This document shows positions 40,516 to 50,643 of a DNA stretch of 51,126 nt, piece after piece. The stretch lies in the NCBI GenBank assembly GCA_002171515.1, contig NHEP01000213.1:1992-53117 (forward strand), in the 5' to 3' direction. The stretch's first letter is position 1; each line of letters begins with the position of its first letter. The notes under the pieces are model-generated. The model did not search any database, had not been told where the DNA came from, and worked only from the letters and a program-made list of their open reading frames with translations. The stretch comes from a bacterium TMED88 (GTDB lineage: Bacteria; Myxococcota_A; UBA9160; UBA4427). A program made the translations under genes and the position numbers.

Positions 40516-41400
40516 ATGTATCACTTTACATTGCGAGTGACTGGACCACATTTTGGTAATGTGTTCAATATAACTTACACAGACGTCAGTATTTCTTTAT
40601 GTGATATATTAACGACATACATCAACGAAACGTTTAAAGCATCTGGTGTCGTGGTAAATTTTCAATCATCTTTATACACTCTGGTACAAGATGAGTTTGT
40701 AAAGATACCACAAGCGAATGTTTGTATTGCATTGTCGCAAACCGAGATGCCATTAGACTTATATGGTATGTCTAATACCGGGATAATCGATTATTTAGCT
40801 AATTTTACAAATGCAAGAGTAGTAAGATTGTTTGAAAGTAATCTTTCCGTTTGTAAAGATACAGTGGTGGCCCAGCCAGTTTTCATGGAAGATAGAACGG
40901 AGTGGGATGCCTGCATCGATTGCAGCGTTCCTCTCGGTGGCGCGCAACTATGCTACGATTGCTTAAACAATGCCATAGAGGAACACCTTGCGCTATCACA
41001 AGAAGAGATTGTAGCTGCTGAAATAGTAGAAAATATCATAGAAAAAGTCTTTTTATTGATGGATGTACAGCGAATTGTAGCTTTGAAAAGCAAAACATGG
41101 CAGGCGTTGTATAATTTATGGACGGAAAATAATTTTAAAAACAAGATGACGATATGTTTTGGTGAACTTGTTAATGAAACCAGCGAAGCATGCCTTTTTA
41201 ATGGCATGGTGTTTGAATTTATCAGTCTACTTTATGAAGGCGGCCAACTTGACAGACATGTCTTGTTTCCAGGAAATGAGCAAGGTACTTTAAAGCTCCG
41301 AGAAGATGATGAAATTGAAGTCATATTTTACTTGGTCCGGTCGATGGTCGAAGAGACTGTCGAAGTCGATTTAGACGAGTTAAAAGTTGATGAAAATTAA
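40516..41400 (+). CDS. Zinc-motif protein, possible ubiquitin-like ends (294 aa)
   Basis: A central CIDCSVPLGGAQLCYDC (about 133-149) forms a four-Cys zinc knuckle, followed by a helical region (155-210). The C-terminal ~70 residues (MTICFGELV...EFISLLYEGG...VLFPGN...LKLREDDEIEVIFYL) follow a beta-alpha-beta pattern like SUMO-type domains, where L-x-M-E-D-x-D-x-I-E-V is typical. The N-terminal 75 residues (FTLRVTGPHFGNVFNITY) could be a second beta-grasp. There is no terminal di-glycine. The ubiquitin-like assignment is tentative. The zinc knuckle is clear. The stop shares TTAA with the patatin gene. Confidence 0.55.
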   Translation: MYHFTLRVTGPHFGNVFNITYTDVSISLCDILTTYINETFKASGVVVNFQSSLYTLVQDEFVKIPQANVCIALSQTEMPLDLYGMSNTGIIDYLANFTNARVVRLFESNLSVCKDTVVAQPVFMEDRTEWDACIDCSVPLGGAQLCYDCLNNAIEEHLALSQEEIVAAEIVENIIEKVFLLMDVQRIVALKSKTWQALYNLWTENNFKNKMTICFGELVNETSEACLFNGMVFEFISLLYEGGQLDRHVLFPGNEQGTLKLREDDEIEVIFYLVRSMVEETVEVDLDELKVDEN

Positions 41401-42308
41401 AATTTTAATTTATTGTAAAGTGCCGTATGTACAATTTGTTTCCCTAACTCTACCAACGTGTTTACCATATTATCGCCGACATGTCCGTAATCTTGCATTT
41501 TGATATGTTGGTCGTAGTAGCTTAGCTTTTCATCTGGTATACTAAAAAAATTCAAGTGGATTCCAAGGCCATGCTCCTCTGCATTGCTGATGGCTTTGTT
41601 CAGTATGATATGGTCATTATGCATCGTCGTGTAGCCATGGCTGTAGAGCATCCGTATCGCTTTATGCGGCACCAAAAAATGCTTCGATTGCAATGGCTTC
41701 ATCTTCGATTCAAATCGTTTTGCAGATAAGATGGTTAAGTTAAACTCTTTTTCGTTCGCGTCGATAAGTTGTTGGATGCAATGATCAATTGCTTCGACTG
41801 GTATAGAGTGGAACATACCGCCATCGATCAAGGTATCTTTTTTGTATTTCACACCTGGCAGAAATAATGGCATGGACATGGAGCCATGGACATAGAATGG
41901 CAGTTCATCATAAACTTTTCCTTTTTCAAAATGTTTTATTTCGTAAGTCATTGTATCTTCCTTCGTGACACCTATAAACAATTCTTTTTGAAGGACGCGA
42001 CCCGATAATAATTTATGAATCAACTGCTTTAAGTTTGAATCATCCAAAATGGAGCTTTTGCATAAAGCGCTGAGGATAGTATTGAAATATTTGTATCTAT
42101 TTTGTAATAGTTTATCGTGTGCATGACCCTTTATGATACTTTCTAACTCTTTTGTGGTGTAGGTCGCGCAAAGCGCGCTTAGAAAGGCACCCGCTGAAAT
42201 GCCTCCGCAGTAATCTATGTTGTTAATCGTTTCTTTTAAGCCGAGAGTCATTCCAAATAAAGTGGCGAGATGTATTCCACCCGTCGAGAAAAATAAACCG
42301 TTTTTCAT
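41397..42308 (-). CDS. Patatin-like phospholipase (303 aa)
   Basis: Complete catalytic set: oxyanion-type STGGIHLATLFG (8-19, a variant of G-G-G-x-R/K-G), nucleophile Ser38 in GISAG (36-40), and Asp162 in DGG (162-164) followed by M-F-H-S-I-P-V. The Ser-Asp dyad hydrolyses acyl chains from membrane phospholipids. Length is typical. There is no membrane segment. Patatins occur in several giant-virus lineages and in mirusviruses, where a role in membrane crossing has been proposed. The start overlaps the TGA of the 132-aa gene (ATGA), so they are co-transcribed. Confidence 0.9.
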   Translation of the reverse strand: MKNGLFFSTGGIHLATLFGMTLGLKETINNIDYCGGISAGAFLSALCATYTTKELESIIKGHAHDKLLQNRYKYFNTILSALCKSSILDDSNLKQLIHKLLSGRVLQKELFIGVTKEDTMTYEIKHFEKGKVYDELPFYVHGSMSMPLFLPGVKYKKDTLIDGGMFHSIPVEAIDHCIQQLIDANEKEFNLTILSAKRFESKMKPLQSKHFLVPHKAIRMLYSHGYTTMHNDHIILNKAISNAEEHGLGIHLNFFSIPDEKLSYYDQHIKMQDYGHVGDNMVNTLVELGKQIVHTALYNKLKF

Positions 42309-42703
42309 AAATGTAATATTAAGTTACCCTCATGCACCGTATATAGATTGATAATATAAAGATGTATGTTTCTGTGTTTTTTGTGCATAGAATATGCATC
42401 TCTTTCCGTTCCATCCGCTGCTCGCTTCAAGTATGCAGCCAAGCTAGGAAAACGTCTTAAAAAACTTTCCTCTGTTTGGAGAAATATTAATGGGAAGGAT
42501 GCACTCCCAATAACAAAAATTTGATGCATTGCATTAGTTTGATTTGCGCCAATTTGTTGCAACAGTTGTTCTAGCTCTTCCAAGCCGTAATCGCTGCCGA
42601 AATATAGTGATTTATTTTTTCTTATAACTGAATTTTGACTTTGCACGTAGCTGATGTCGGTATCTGTTAAGGAAGAACCTAATATATAATAGGTAGTTGA
42701 CAT
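42305..42703 (-). CDS. Hypothetical protein (132 aa)
   Basis: A small alpha/beta protein (TTYYILGSSLTD; QIFVIGSASFPLIFLQ; HLYIINLYTVHEGNLIL) with the look of a Rossmann-like half fold and no catalytic motif I can name. It is first in a two-gene minus-strand unit with the patatin, coupled by ATGA, so a role tied to the phospholipase is plausible. It is divergent to the giant surface protein with a 66-bp spacer. Confidence 0.65.
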   Translation of the reverse strand: MSTTYYILGSSLTDTDISYVQSQNSVIRKNKSLYFGSDYGLEELEQLLQQIGANQTNAMHQIFVIGSASFPLIFLQTEESFLRRFPSLAAYLKRAADGTERDAYSMHKKHRNIHLYIINLYTVHEGNLILHL

Positions 42704-42769
42704 TCCCCTTTGTGTTTCTGAAAAAAAACTGTATATACGTTTTGTAGATTATTATACAAGACTAGTACA

Positions 42770-45700
42770 ATGAAACACAGTGAGTTGACTATTTCACTAG
42801 TTTTTTTGTGCTTTATATACACTATACCTTTGATATCTTCTACCACTACTAGTGAATTTTTAGCTTTGGTACAAGGGAATTGGTCGTTTTCCGAGTTACC
42901 TAGTTCTACGTGGGAAGAGCGGCGCTACAAATGCAATAGAAAAATGCAATTTTCGTGCGATTGTAAAACCGCATCCAACTCCTACGATATCGGCTACAAA
43001 GAAAATGTTCATCCATTTTGTCTTGAAAATCCAACACACGGCTCTTGCACTGGCGGATGCCTAGATGTCTTTAACACCAACTTTATCAGCGACTATTCAA
43101 CGCAAGGGGCTTGCGAGGCTGTGCAAAGAACATGGACGCCACCGCTGCGCCCAAAGTGCATGCAGCAAAACGGTAATGACATTTACAACGTAGCGACGTG
43201 CCAATCGAAAACAAATTGCGAGGGCAGCTGTGCTTCTCTAGAAAATTGCGTCGATGGCAATAACAACGTCTGTACACAAGCCGTATGGCAAGATATTGTT
43301 GCGGACACAGTGGTATGTACTACCTACGGCCTTGGTGCGGCACCATGCACGATCACACCGGAAAGTGGCATTGATGGGAAATGTGAATTGGCCGGGGCAG
43401 ATGTCAGTGCTACCTATAGCACCGAAGCAAACTGTTTGTCTCCAATGACATTCATCCCAGCGCTCAGTATTACCAACACCTACTACGAAATGAGTAAATA
43501 TAATTCTGGTACATCGACTTTTACCGAGAATGATAATCGACAGTGTGCAGCTGGGACAGAGACCCAAGCAAAACTAGGTGGATCCAAAGAGTGTCCGTTT
43601 GAAGATAGTTTTTGCAATCGATACCCGAAAATCGATCGCGTCGATATTGACAATGATAATTACAACCAATTCTTATTGCACTCGTCCTTCACCGTTATCG
43701 GGTCCTTGAAACAATGCGACTACTTGGGCGCTCTGGATACTGGTACCGGACTTTACGACGCACAAACCTATCCACTAGCCCCTTGCCCAGATAGAACCAA
43801 CCCGTACTACTGTGATTTCCCACAGAACGAGCTATTTGGTCATCCAAATGTAAGTGATACGACTTGTGGTGTCGGTAGCTACAATAACGTTTCTAGGAAT
43901 GATGTCGGGCTTCCGCATGGGATCCGCGAGTGGAACAACGGTTATAGTAAGCAAGCATGGCAGTGGTCGGTTGAAATGGAAGATCCAGTCAGTGCAGCGA
44001 GTGCAATGAACACGGTCATGACCGAGATGGAAAGTGTGCAAATGAACATTTTCTCTATTGGTAAATTAGTAGACAAAAAGTACATTTTGACTAGTCACCG
44101 CGAAGGCGTCGATGAAGGAAAAGTGAACGATGAAATTGCATTAGAGCTCAATGATTTCTTTCGGCTCCTTGCAAAGACTGGTGATGCAGTGACGATTTCC
44201 GACCTGAAAACCGAAGCGGAAGTGCATGCGGCTGCGGAGTGGAGCCCAAGTGATGTAGACGAGGACGGTTTGGTATCGAAACTGCGATGCCACTCCGTGC
44301 CGGATACTAAAATTGATGACTTCCGTCAAGTGGTCGATGTTCGCAAAGATTTTATTGATAAATTTTTCGATGCAAACACTCAGGAAGATTGTAGTCACGG
44401 GCAAGCCGCATTAGATAACGAGGCTCGCTCTTTCGAACGTTGCGATAATTCCGATGATTCAGCTAGTTTCTTGTACCCTTCGACACGCAAAGCCTTTTTC
44501 AACCCGGTAACCTCTGACGGCTACTTGAGTGGCTTTACAAAAGGTCAGCGATTTATCAAAGAGATGGCAAGGTCTACCGACAACATTGGAACAGTAGAAG
44601 CTGGGTTACGTACGATGCCAGATGGGACAGAAGTGCATCAAAATGCAACCTACCAGCATATTAAATTTATGATGGCCATGTCCACGAACCAGTTAGAGCA
44701 ATGCAATACCGTCAGAGGCCACTGCAGGAACTTGTGGTACCAATTTCCACGTAAATCCTATGCCACTGCTGCCAGCGCCTTGTTGCAAACCTACACCGAT
44801 GTCAACCACACCAGCGTCGAAGGTTGCAAATTAGCATGCATCGGAGACAGCAGTTGTGGTGGCTTTGAAATTATCGTAGGCAGAGAGTGTAAACTGAAAG
44901 CAGCTGCGGGTGCACGCAGTAATGGCGGCGGTGACTACACGGACTTGCGCATGGAAGTGCAAGAGACAGCAGGTGTTACTGCATATTACTTGGAGCGTCC
45001 AAATTGCGAGTTCCGTATTTTGGGTACTCGTGCTTACGATGCAAAGGATGACGGCATTGACGGCAGATGGGGAGTGTCTTACGATCAAAAAGGTGGCGAA
45101 CGTTGGGGATACCAAACTTGCCGTACCTCGATTACCGTCAAGAAGCTAGAGAAAATCGACAAAGATGATGTTGCCAATGGTGTCTACAACGATGTCGGTG
45201 AAGATTTTATCAAGGAGTATCCATATACCATCCTGATCCAAGACGAAGATTGTATCGATGCCACGATTGAAATGGAAGAAAGTGTCGCACAAGATACCAG
45301 TGCAATGGTCAGTTTGTCGGAGGCACAAGAGGTAGTCAAAATTACCGCTACCTCTACACCAGACTGGTGCAAAACCGATAATGGTCACTACACTGGCGAG
45401 CAAATGCAATCGCAGGATGGCGGTATTTGCTTGAGCCACAAACAAGCCTATCGCTCCGACATAATAACCGACACATCGCCATACGATGTATTGATCTCCA
45501 AGCAGCCACAATGTCTGGATGCCACTGGCACCGATGTGATCACGACATACGCAACCAAGTATACCTGCTTAAAAGCAGCGGAAGACGCAGGCGAAGCATG
45601 GGTATGGAAAGAAGCCGTAAACTTGGAACACAATGGCCGAGAAGCAAAATGTGTCGAAGTTGTCACAGCTGCGGACAAAACTGCTTGTGAAGCGGCAGCT

Positions 45701-48700
45701 GGCTTAACTAGCTACGATTTTTATACACATGAGTGCACGCGATACCATGTCATGACCGAAACCGAGTGCGGCACCGCCGGGCACCGCTGGGAACCAGAGA
45801 AACTTGCAACTGGCACCATGGCATATATTACCGAGAAAGCCTTTACTGCATTCAAAAACAATGAATTGACACAAGATGACCTAGCAGCTACTTTAAAGTA
45901 CGAAGACGAGCGTTTGACGTGCTCTGATTTGGGTACCATTCCACAGAGCACTGGGACACAGCGTTCAAAATACGACCGCGTTCGTCTGGTGCTATGGGTA
46001 GATGTTCTACGGTTAAAAGATTTATACAACGAAGGCAAAGGTGCCAGTTCTATTATTTCACGAGGTTTACCGGTTGGACTGACCGAAGGCTACGATGCCA
46101 ACTGCAAAGATTGCGAGGTCCGCGAGGTTGGACAGCACAAGCTAGAATCCAGTGATCAAGATGTCATATACTACAATGAAGTGACTGGCCAAGCGTGCAG
46201 CCAAGCTCTACTTGGCGGCGATTGCAAAGAGTATAGCTTTGCAGAAGGCTACCGCTCCAGTGGTATCGGCGACACGTTCCGAGGCCGTACACAAGCCGAG
46301 CGTGATGCCAGGAACCAAATCCGGCAAGTCGTAGGAAAGTACTTGGTTCGCGATGTTGGCTTGGACGAAGCTGCTGGCTTGGGCCAGGCGTTCTGGAACG
46401 ATGATTTGACGACCATTTCGTACCTAGGAACGGCAACGACTTCTGTAAAACCCTTGGAAGAATCCGTGCAAGATTTACGAGAAAATTTCGGCGACAGCAA
46501 AATTTATTCACGCTACATGGTCGAATTATTCTCGGATTGCTTGGATAGGACCAGGGTACAGGAGCATAGTTCACGATTGGAGTTTCAGATATTCAAGGAG
46601 GGTCGATTGCATGGCGATCGTCTACGAGATGCCCTCCCAGAGCTAACTGGTGGACAGTGGAATGCCGGCATGACCAAGTTTGACGTGACTGCCGAAGAAG
46701 CAGACGCTTTGGTCACAACCACGGCCACAGCAAAGGACATTCGCACCGGTGATTTAGTGACGCTATCTGGCTGTAGCACCGCTGCCGATGATGCGAACTA
46801 CTACGTATCTGGCACAAGCGAAGTTGCAGAGGTGACTACTTCGGTAACTTATAGCATCGATGCAACTCCTAAAAGACGGTTTACGGATGCCTCCACATCT
46901 ATAGATTGTACTACAGAAGCAGACGCAGCGGCCAAATTGAGCTGTTGCCAAGCGGCGGCAACTGCTGCAGGTTCGATCGGCTTTTATTTGTATGACACTG
47001 GCGATTGTGAAATCTATAGCACTATGACTACTGATACAAGTTTTACAGATGGTAACTTGTACGTTCAACAATCCACTAGCACTCCTACTGGAAACTACGT
47101 AGTCAAAGCGACCCTAGCTGCTTTCCCAACCGAGCCTCGTGCAGTTGGAGCTCCGCTGACAGGTAAAACCTTTTCCAGCGGCTGTAAGATTGCACAGAAA
47201 GAAAGGGATTGCGATGGCTACTCCTTTGATATCCGTACCGATGCACTATTAGCAAAAGCTAGTCCAAGGTACGACAGCTTCCAAATTGATACACGCGATA
47301 TCTGTGGACCGGTAGAGCTAGATAGCACAAGTTGTACGTTGAACGAACCAACTTCTTGTAACTACCTGAAACCTTGCGGAGGAACGATCCCAGAAAACAT
47401 AAGGGATGATTTTGGCTGGCCTGCAACCTGCACGACTCCTAGCGGTGCTCGTTGCCAAATATGTAATATCGATACGCCGCAGTGTTACGATGGATTTGGT
47501 ACGAATAAGCCAGACGGCGCCTTGGTTGGGCACACGATGCACGAAGACATGCAGTGCGCCGGTTACGACTACACGAACCCTGATATTAAATTAGGTATCA
47601 CCGTAAAACAGATTGTAGCTGGGGACGAAAGTATTGATAATCTTGATTTTATTGATATCCCAGTGGAACAGCAAACCTATGGTAATATTTATGGCGCCGA
47701 ATTGTTAGAATTCAGTGTCGGCTTGCGGCTCATGGATACAATCGATTACGAGCAAGATGAATACTTGACTTTGAAAGGCATTGGCTCTCGTACGGAAGTT
47801 ATCGCGTGGTTGAAAAACAATCGTATCGGAGAGACCTATTCCTTGTCAGATGTGAGATCGCTAGGAGATCTTACGTTCCCTCAGCTTACGACCGAAGAAG
47901 TGATTTTTACAGTCCAATCTTATGATCGTGAGCACGATCCAAACAATTTCAATGTTAACATTGAATCTTTGAGCATCTGTTCCCATCAGCCACCGGCATA
48001 CTTTGAACCCTTCATTGCATCCGGTTCTATCAATCGTAATTTAGTAAATTGTTTGACTGGACAACCAAATGCTGGCGTGGACGCCTTTGGACAAGCTTTG
48101 CCAGCTACTGGATTTGATTCCTTGGCAACGAGCCCAGTGGACAGTGATCCATGTGAGTATGTCTACAATACCTGTCCTCACAAGTCTGGCACTGGATACA
48201 CCATGAAACGTGAAGTCGATGATTACTTTTTACTAGCGGACTACAGGCCCCTGTTTGGTGCCGATGGGCACCTGTTCATGCGAGAAACTTGCGATATGAT
48301 ATCCCTATCTAGGCATTTGGATCTCTTGTCATTACCAGACATGGGACACCCAGAAGATAATGATTTGGTTTATATCAACGCACGGAACACTCCAACGCAA
48401 ACGGTGGATAATACCGTAGTTGCAGGCTCTGGCAGGCATGCAGTGGAAGCTGCTTGCATCAATCCACCAGCAGCTACCGCACTTGGTCCAACGGCGATAC
48501 AATTTTACAAACCATTGGGCCCACAAGGGCAACAGATACCAGTGTCACAAACATTGGTTCGCAATTTCAAATCAATGGCAATCGAAGATGCCAAAAATTT
48601 AGAACGCTCGATTCGCGAAGTGATTCCATGTCGTCGTCTAGCTACACATGGCGATGATTTGACACCTGAATTTACGAATGCTGTCCTCTACGGATACGGT

Positions 48701-50596
48701 GATTCTCGTTCCTATGGGTCATTGACCGAGTACGGTGATAATTTTGAACCAAAGAGTTGTTGGAGAGATGGTTATGTGACTAGCTGTAGAGAGCCGCATA
48801 CCGACGTGGACAGAACGTCTGCACTAAATACAGCAGATCTTTGTTTGGGACCAACGACGACTAAACCACGTTCAAGGGTTGGACTGATTCCACACAAGTG
48901 TGAAAACATGATACCTGGTAATATTATCGGTACCGGGGCCGAAGTGCAAGTCGATGGCGTGACCGTATCGACGAAAGACGAGTGCTGGCATCAATGCAAA
49001 GCACAACACTATGTCAAATGCATTTTTATGAGCGCAACGAATGAATGTCGCGGTGATAATGCAAACCAAGGAAACATACAGACGCTAGTGCCAGATGGTA
49101 CATCAGCGGATTATATCACCAATTGTTCGGCTCGTACTTACGATATTGCTGCGAGTGCAGCTGGCCAATTCAAAGGTGTCACAACGGCACTCTTCAATGC
49201 AAGCACAGCTGCTGACTTGGAAGAAGCCGAGTCCATATGCGCTTTGGATGCCAACTGCATCGGCTTTCAAGAGAAAGCTGGAGCTGCGACTGCATTAAAG
49301 TGTGCTACTGATGCGGCGACTGATTTAACAACCGACGTGGACGTTCTTACCAGTTTTCCAACACTATACAAAGGTAGCTTTGATTCTTGCTTGGCTACAT
49401 GTGTTGAAAAATCGCCAACGTCCGATGTAGTGGAACATAGTAGCACTGCCTGCATCTGCAAAACAGTAACTGTTGCAGGGACATGTGACGCAAATGCAGC
49501 AAATGCTGTGCCTGATCACTTCATTGTGCCAGGGAAATTAGGCGAAGCCGCAAGAGCAGTAACTTATGAATTTTTCGAGCAAGTCGATCCAGACGAGTTG
49601 GGAGAAGAGGAAGTATACTCGACACGTCATATGAAAGTGACGGAACACAATTGCCAATGGTGCAAATGGTCGAACACCGTTCCACGTGTGCATGATAATG
49701 ATTCTGAGAATTGTATGACGAGCGTAGCAGGGCATTTAAGCAGTGCGACAAGTTTCCAAACGTATATGGATAACATTGGTGGATCTGTGAACTTTGAAGA
49801 AGAGGTGTGCGTGCAAAAGAATAATTTATGGCGTGAAAGTGGCACAAAACACTTACCTTGCAGATATCGAAGCCTACATGATTTTAAGGTTGATTCAGTA
49901 TACGAGCCAGTCGGTTGGGTATTAACCGACGAGGAAAAAGCCTATCGCTTGAGCCCAAACTCGCCTAGCTGGGATGCGATTCAATTTTCCCCGGATGATG
50001 TTGGTAACATTGCCGATCACTGGGAGCCAGTTACAAAAGATTTTATCTTGCCTATTAAAGCAGAGATTGTGATCCACGGCTCCAGTTGCATTGCTGATTA
50101 CGACACCACATCCGGTGATTCGGTCAGTAATGGCCGCCGTCGATTGCTTGGCAACAAGCAGCGCATCCACTTCGGTTTTAATAAAAAGAAACGTACATTA
50201 TTACAGTTCGACGATGCCGACGCGATGACACCAGTTCAAGAATTTGGCGGCACGACCAGCTCGGCATTCAATATTGCCATTAGCGTCACCGCAGAGAATG
50301 TTGCGGCACAGAAAGTATTGGGACCAAATGGCCAAATATTAAAGCCAGGCGATCCTTTGTATCCAATTGCAGATAAAGATGCCGACGGTGACCTACAGGA
50401 TGACATCTACGAAACCGTGCACAAGATGCACCAAGCAGATATCAACTGTATGGGAACCTTGAATACGATGTGGTTCGGCATCGCCTTTGGCCTTTATTAT
50501 GGAACCCTCTTCTTATTGAGTTTGATTCTAGTAAATGTCCCAGACACGATTACAGGAAAACCAATGAATATTTTCTTTGACGTATTAGCAGAGTAA
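42770..50596 (+). CDS. Giant cysteine-rich type I membrane surface protein (2608 aa)
   Basis: A signal peptide (about 1-25) precedes a ~2550-residue ectodomain with many Cys in pairs. Several modules have PAN/apple- or WSC-like spacing: GCKLACIGDSSCGGF (about 682), DECWHQCKAQHYVKC (about 2070), SICALDANCIGF (about 2155) and SCLATCVEK...CIC (about 2205). An acidic EF-hand-like DKDADGDLQDD lies near 2535, after a GRRRLLG motif near 2454 of the type seen in algal surface proteins, perhaps a cleavage site. One membrane helix (about 2570-2590) and a short tail end the protein. Base content is less AT-rich than the left of the window. A TATATA box lies ~35 bp before the ATG. It may be a spike or host-attachment protein. 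Confidence 0.85.
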   Translation: MKHSELTISLVFLCFIYTIPLISSTTTSEFLALVQGNWSFSELPSSTWEERRYKCNRKMQFSCDCKTASNSYDIGYKENVHPFCLENPTHGSCTGGCLDVFNTNFISDYSTQGACEAVQRTWTPPLRPKCMQQNGNDIYNVATCQSKTNCEGSCASLENCVDGNNNVCTQAVWQDIVADTVVCTTYGLGAAPCTITPESGIDGKCELAGADVSATYSTEANCLSPMTFIPALSITNTYYEMSKYNSGTSTFTENDNRQCAAGTETQAKLGGSKECPFEDSFCNRYPKIDRVDIDNDNYNQFLLHSSFTVIGSLKQCDYLGALDTGTGLYDAQTYPLAPCPDRTNPYYCDFPQNELFGHPNVSDTTCGVGSYNNVSRNDVGLPHGIREWNNGYSKQAWQWSVEMEDPVSAASAMNTVMTEMESVQMNIFSIGKLVDKKYILTSHREGVDEGKVNDEIALELNDFFRLLAKTGDAVTISDLKTEAEVHAAAEWSPSDVDEDGLVSKLRCHSVPDTKIDDFRQVVDVRKDFIDKFFDANTQEDCSHGQAALDNEARSFERCDNSDDSASFLYPSTRKAFFNPVTSDGYLSGFTKGQRFIKEMARSTDNIGTVEAGLRTMPDGTEVHQNATYQHIKFMMAMSTNQLEQCNTVRGHCRNLWYQFPRKSYATAASALLQTYTDVNHTSVEGCKLACIGDSSCGGFEIIVGRECKLKAAAGARSNGGGDYTDLRMEVQETAGVTAYYLERPNCEFRILGTRAYDAKDDGIDGRWGVSYDQKGGERWGYQTCRTSITVKKLEKIDKDDVANGVYNDVGEDFIKEYPYTILIQDEDCIDATIEMEESVAQDTSAMVSLSEAQEVVKITATSTPDWCKTDNGHYTGEQMQSQDGGICLSHKQAYRSDIITDTSPYDVLISKQPQCLDATGTDVITTYATKYTCLKAAEDAGEAWVWKEAVNLEHNGREAKCVEVVTAADKTACEAAAGLTSYDFYTHECTRYHVMTETECGTAGHRWEPEKLATGTMAYITEKAFTAFKNNELTQDDLAATLKYEDERLTCSDLGTIPQSTGTQRSKYDRVRLVLWVDVLRLKDLYNEGKGASSIISRGLPVGLTEGYDANCKDCEVREVGQHKLESSDQDVIYYNEVTGQACSQALLGGDCKEYSFAEGYRSSGIGDTFRGRTQAERDARNQIRQVVGKYLVRDVGLDEAAGLGQAFWNDDLTTISYLGTATTSVKPLEESVQDLRENFGDSKIYSRYMVELFSDCLDRTRVQEHSSRLEFQIFKEGRLHGDRLRDALPELTGGQWNAGMTKFDVTAEEADALVTTTATAKDIRTGDLVTLSGCSTAADDANYYVSGTSEVAEVTTSVTYSIDATPKRRFTDASTSIDCTTEADAAAKLSCCQAAATAAGSIGFYLYDTGDCEIYSTMTTDTSFTDGNLYVQQSTSTPTGNYVVKATLAAFPTEPRAVGAPLTGKTFSSGCKIAQKERDCDGYSFDIRTDALLAKASPRYDSFQIDTRDICGPVELDSTSCTLNEPTSCNYLKPCGGTIPENIRDDFGWPATCTTPSGARCQICNIDTPQCYDGFGTNKPDGALVGHTMHEDMQCAGYDYTNPDIKLGITVKQIVAGDESIDNLDFIDIPVEQQTYGNIYGAELLEFSVGLRLMDTIDYEQDEYLTLKGIGSRTEVIAWLKNNRIGETYSLSDVRSLGDLTFPQLTTEEVIFTVQSYDREHDPNNFNVNIESLSICSHQPPAYFEPFIASGSINRNLVNCLTGQPNAGVDAFGQALPATGFDSLATSPVDSDPCEYVYNTCPHKSGTGYTMKREVDDYFLLADYRPLFGADGHLFMRETCDMISLSRHLDLLSLPDMGHPEDNDLVYINARNTPTQTVDNTVVAGSGRHAVEAACINPPAATALGPTAIQFYKPLGPQGQQIPVSQTLVRNFKSMAIEDAKNLERSIREVIPCRRLATHGDDLTPEFTNAVLYGYGDSRSYGSLTEYGDNFEPKSCWRDGYVTSCREPHTDVDRTSALNTADLCLGPTTTKPRSRVGLIPHKCENMIPGNIIGTGAEVQVDGVTVSTKDECWHQCKAQHYVKCIFMSATNECRGDNANQGNIQTLVPDGTSADYITNCSARTYDIAASAAGQFKGVTTALFNASTAADLEEAESICALDANCIGFQEKAGAATALKCATDAATDLTTDVDVLTSFPTLYKGSFDSCLATCVEKSPTSDVVEHSSTACICKTVTVAGTCDANAANAVPDHFIVPGKLGEAARAVTYEFFEQVDPDELGEEEVYSTRHMKVTEHNCQWCKWSNTVPRVHDNDSENCMTSVAGHLSSATSFQTYMDNIGGSVNFEEEVCVQKNNLWRESGTKHLPCRYRSLHDFKVDSVYEPVGWVLTDEEKAYRLSPNSPSWDAIQFSPDDVGNIADHWEPVTKDFILPIKAEIVIHGSSCIADYDTTSGDSVSNGRRRLLGNKQRIHFGFNKKKRTLLQFDDADAMTPVQEFGGTTSSAFNIAISVTAENVAAQKVLGPNGQILKPGDPLYPIADKDADGDLQDDIYETVHKMHQADINCMGTLNTMWFGIAFGLYYGTLFLLSLILVNVPDTITGKPMNIFFDVLAE

Positions 50597-50603
50597 AACA
50601 AAC

Positions 50604-50612
50604 TATATAAAG
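50604..50612 (+). promoter_or_regulatory. TATATAAAG box of heliorhodopsin gene
   Basis: TATATAAAG ends 31 bp before the ATG at 50644 and begins only 7 bp after the stop of the giant surface protein. This short-leader TATA arrangement is shared with the other membrane and secreted genes. Confidence 0.5.
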
Positions 50613-50643
50613 AAATAAAAATGTATATTAAACTAAAAAAAAT

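Noticed and set aside
44000-50000. Many antisense frames of 60-140 codons opposite the giant gene
   Set aside because: They overlap a single 7.8-kb frame with a signal peptide, membrane anchor and consistent Cys modules. The antisense frames have no motifs.
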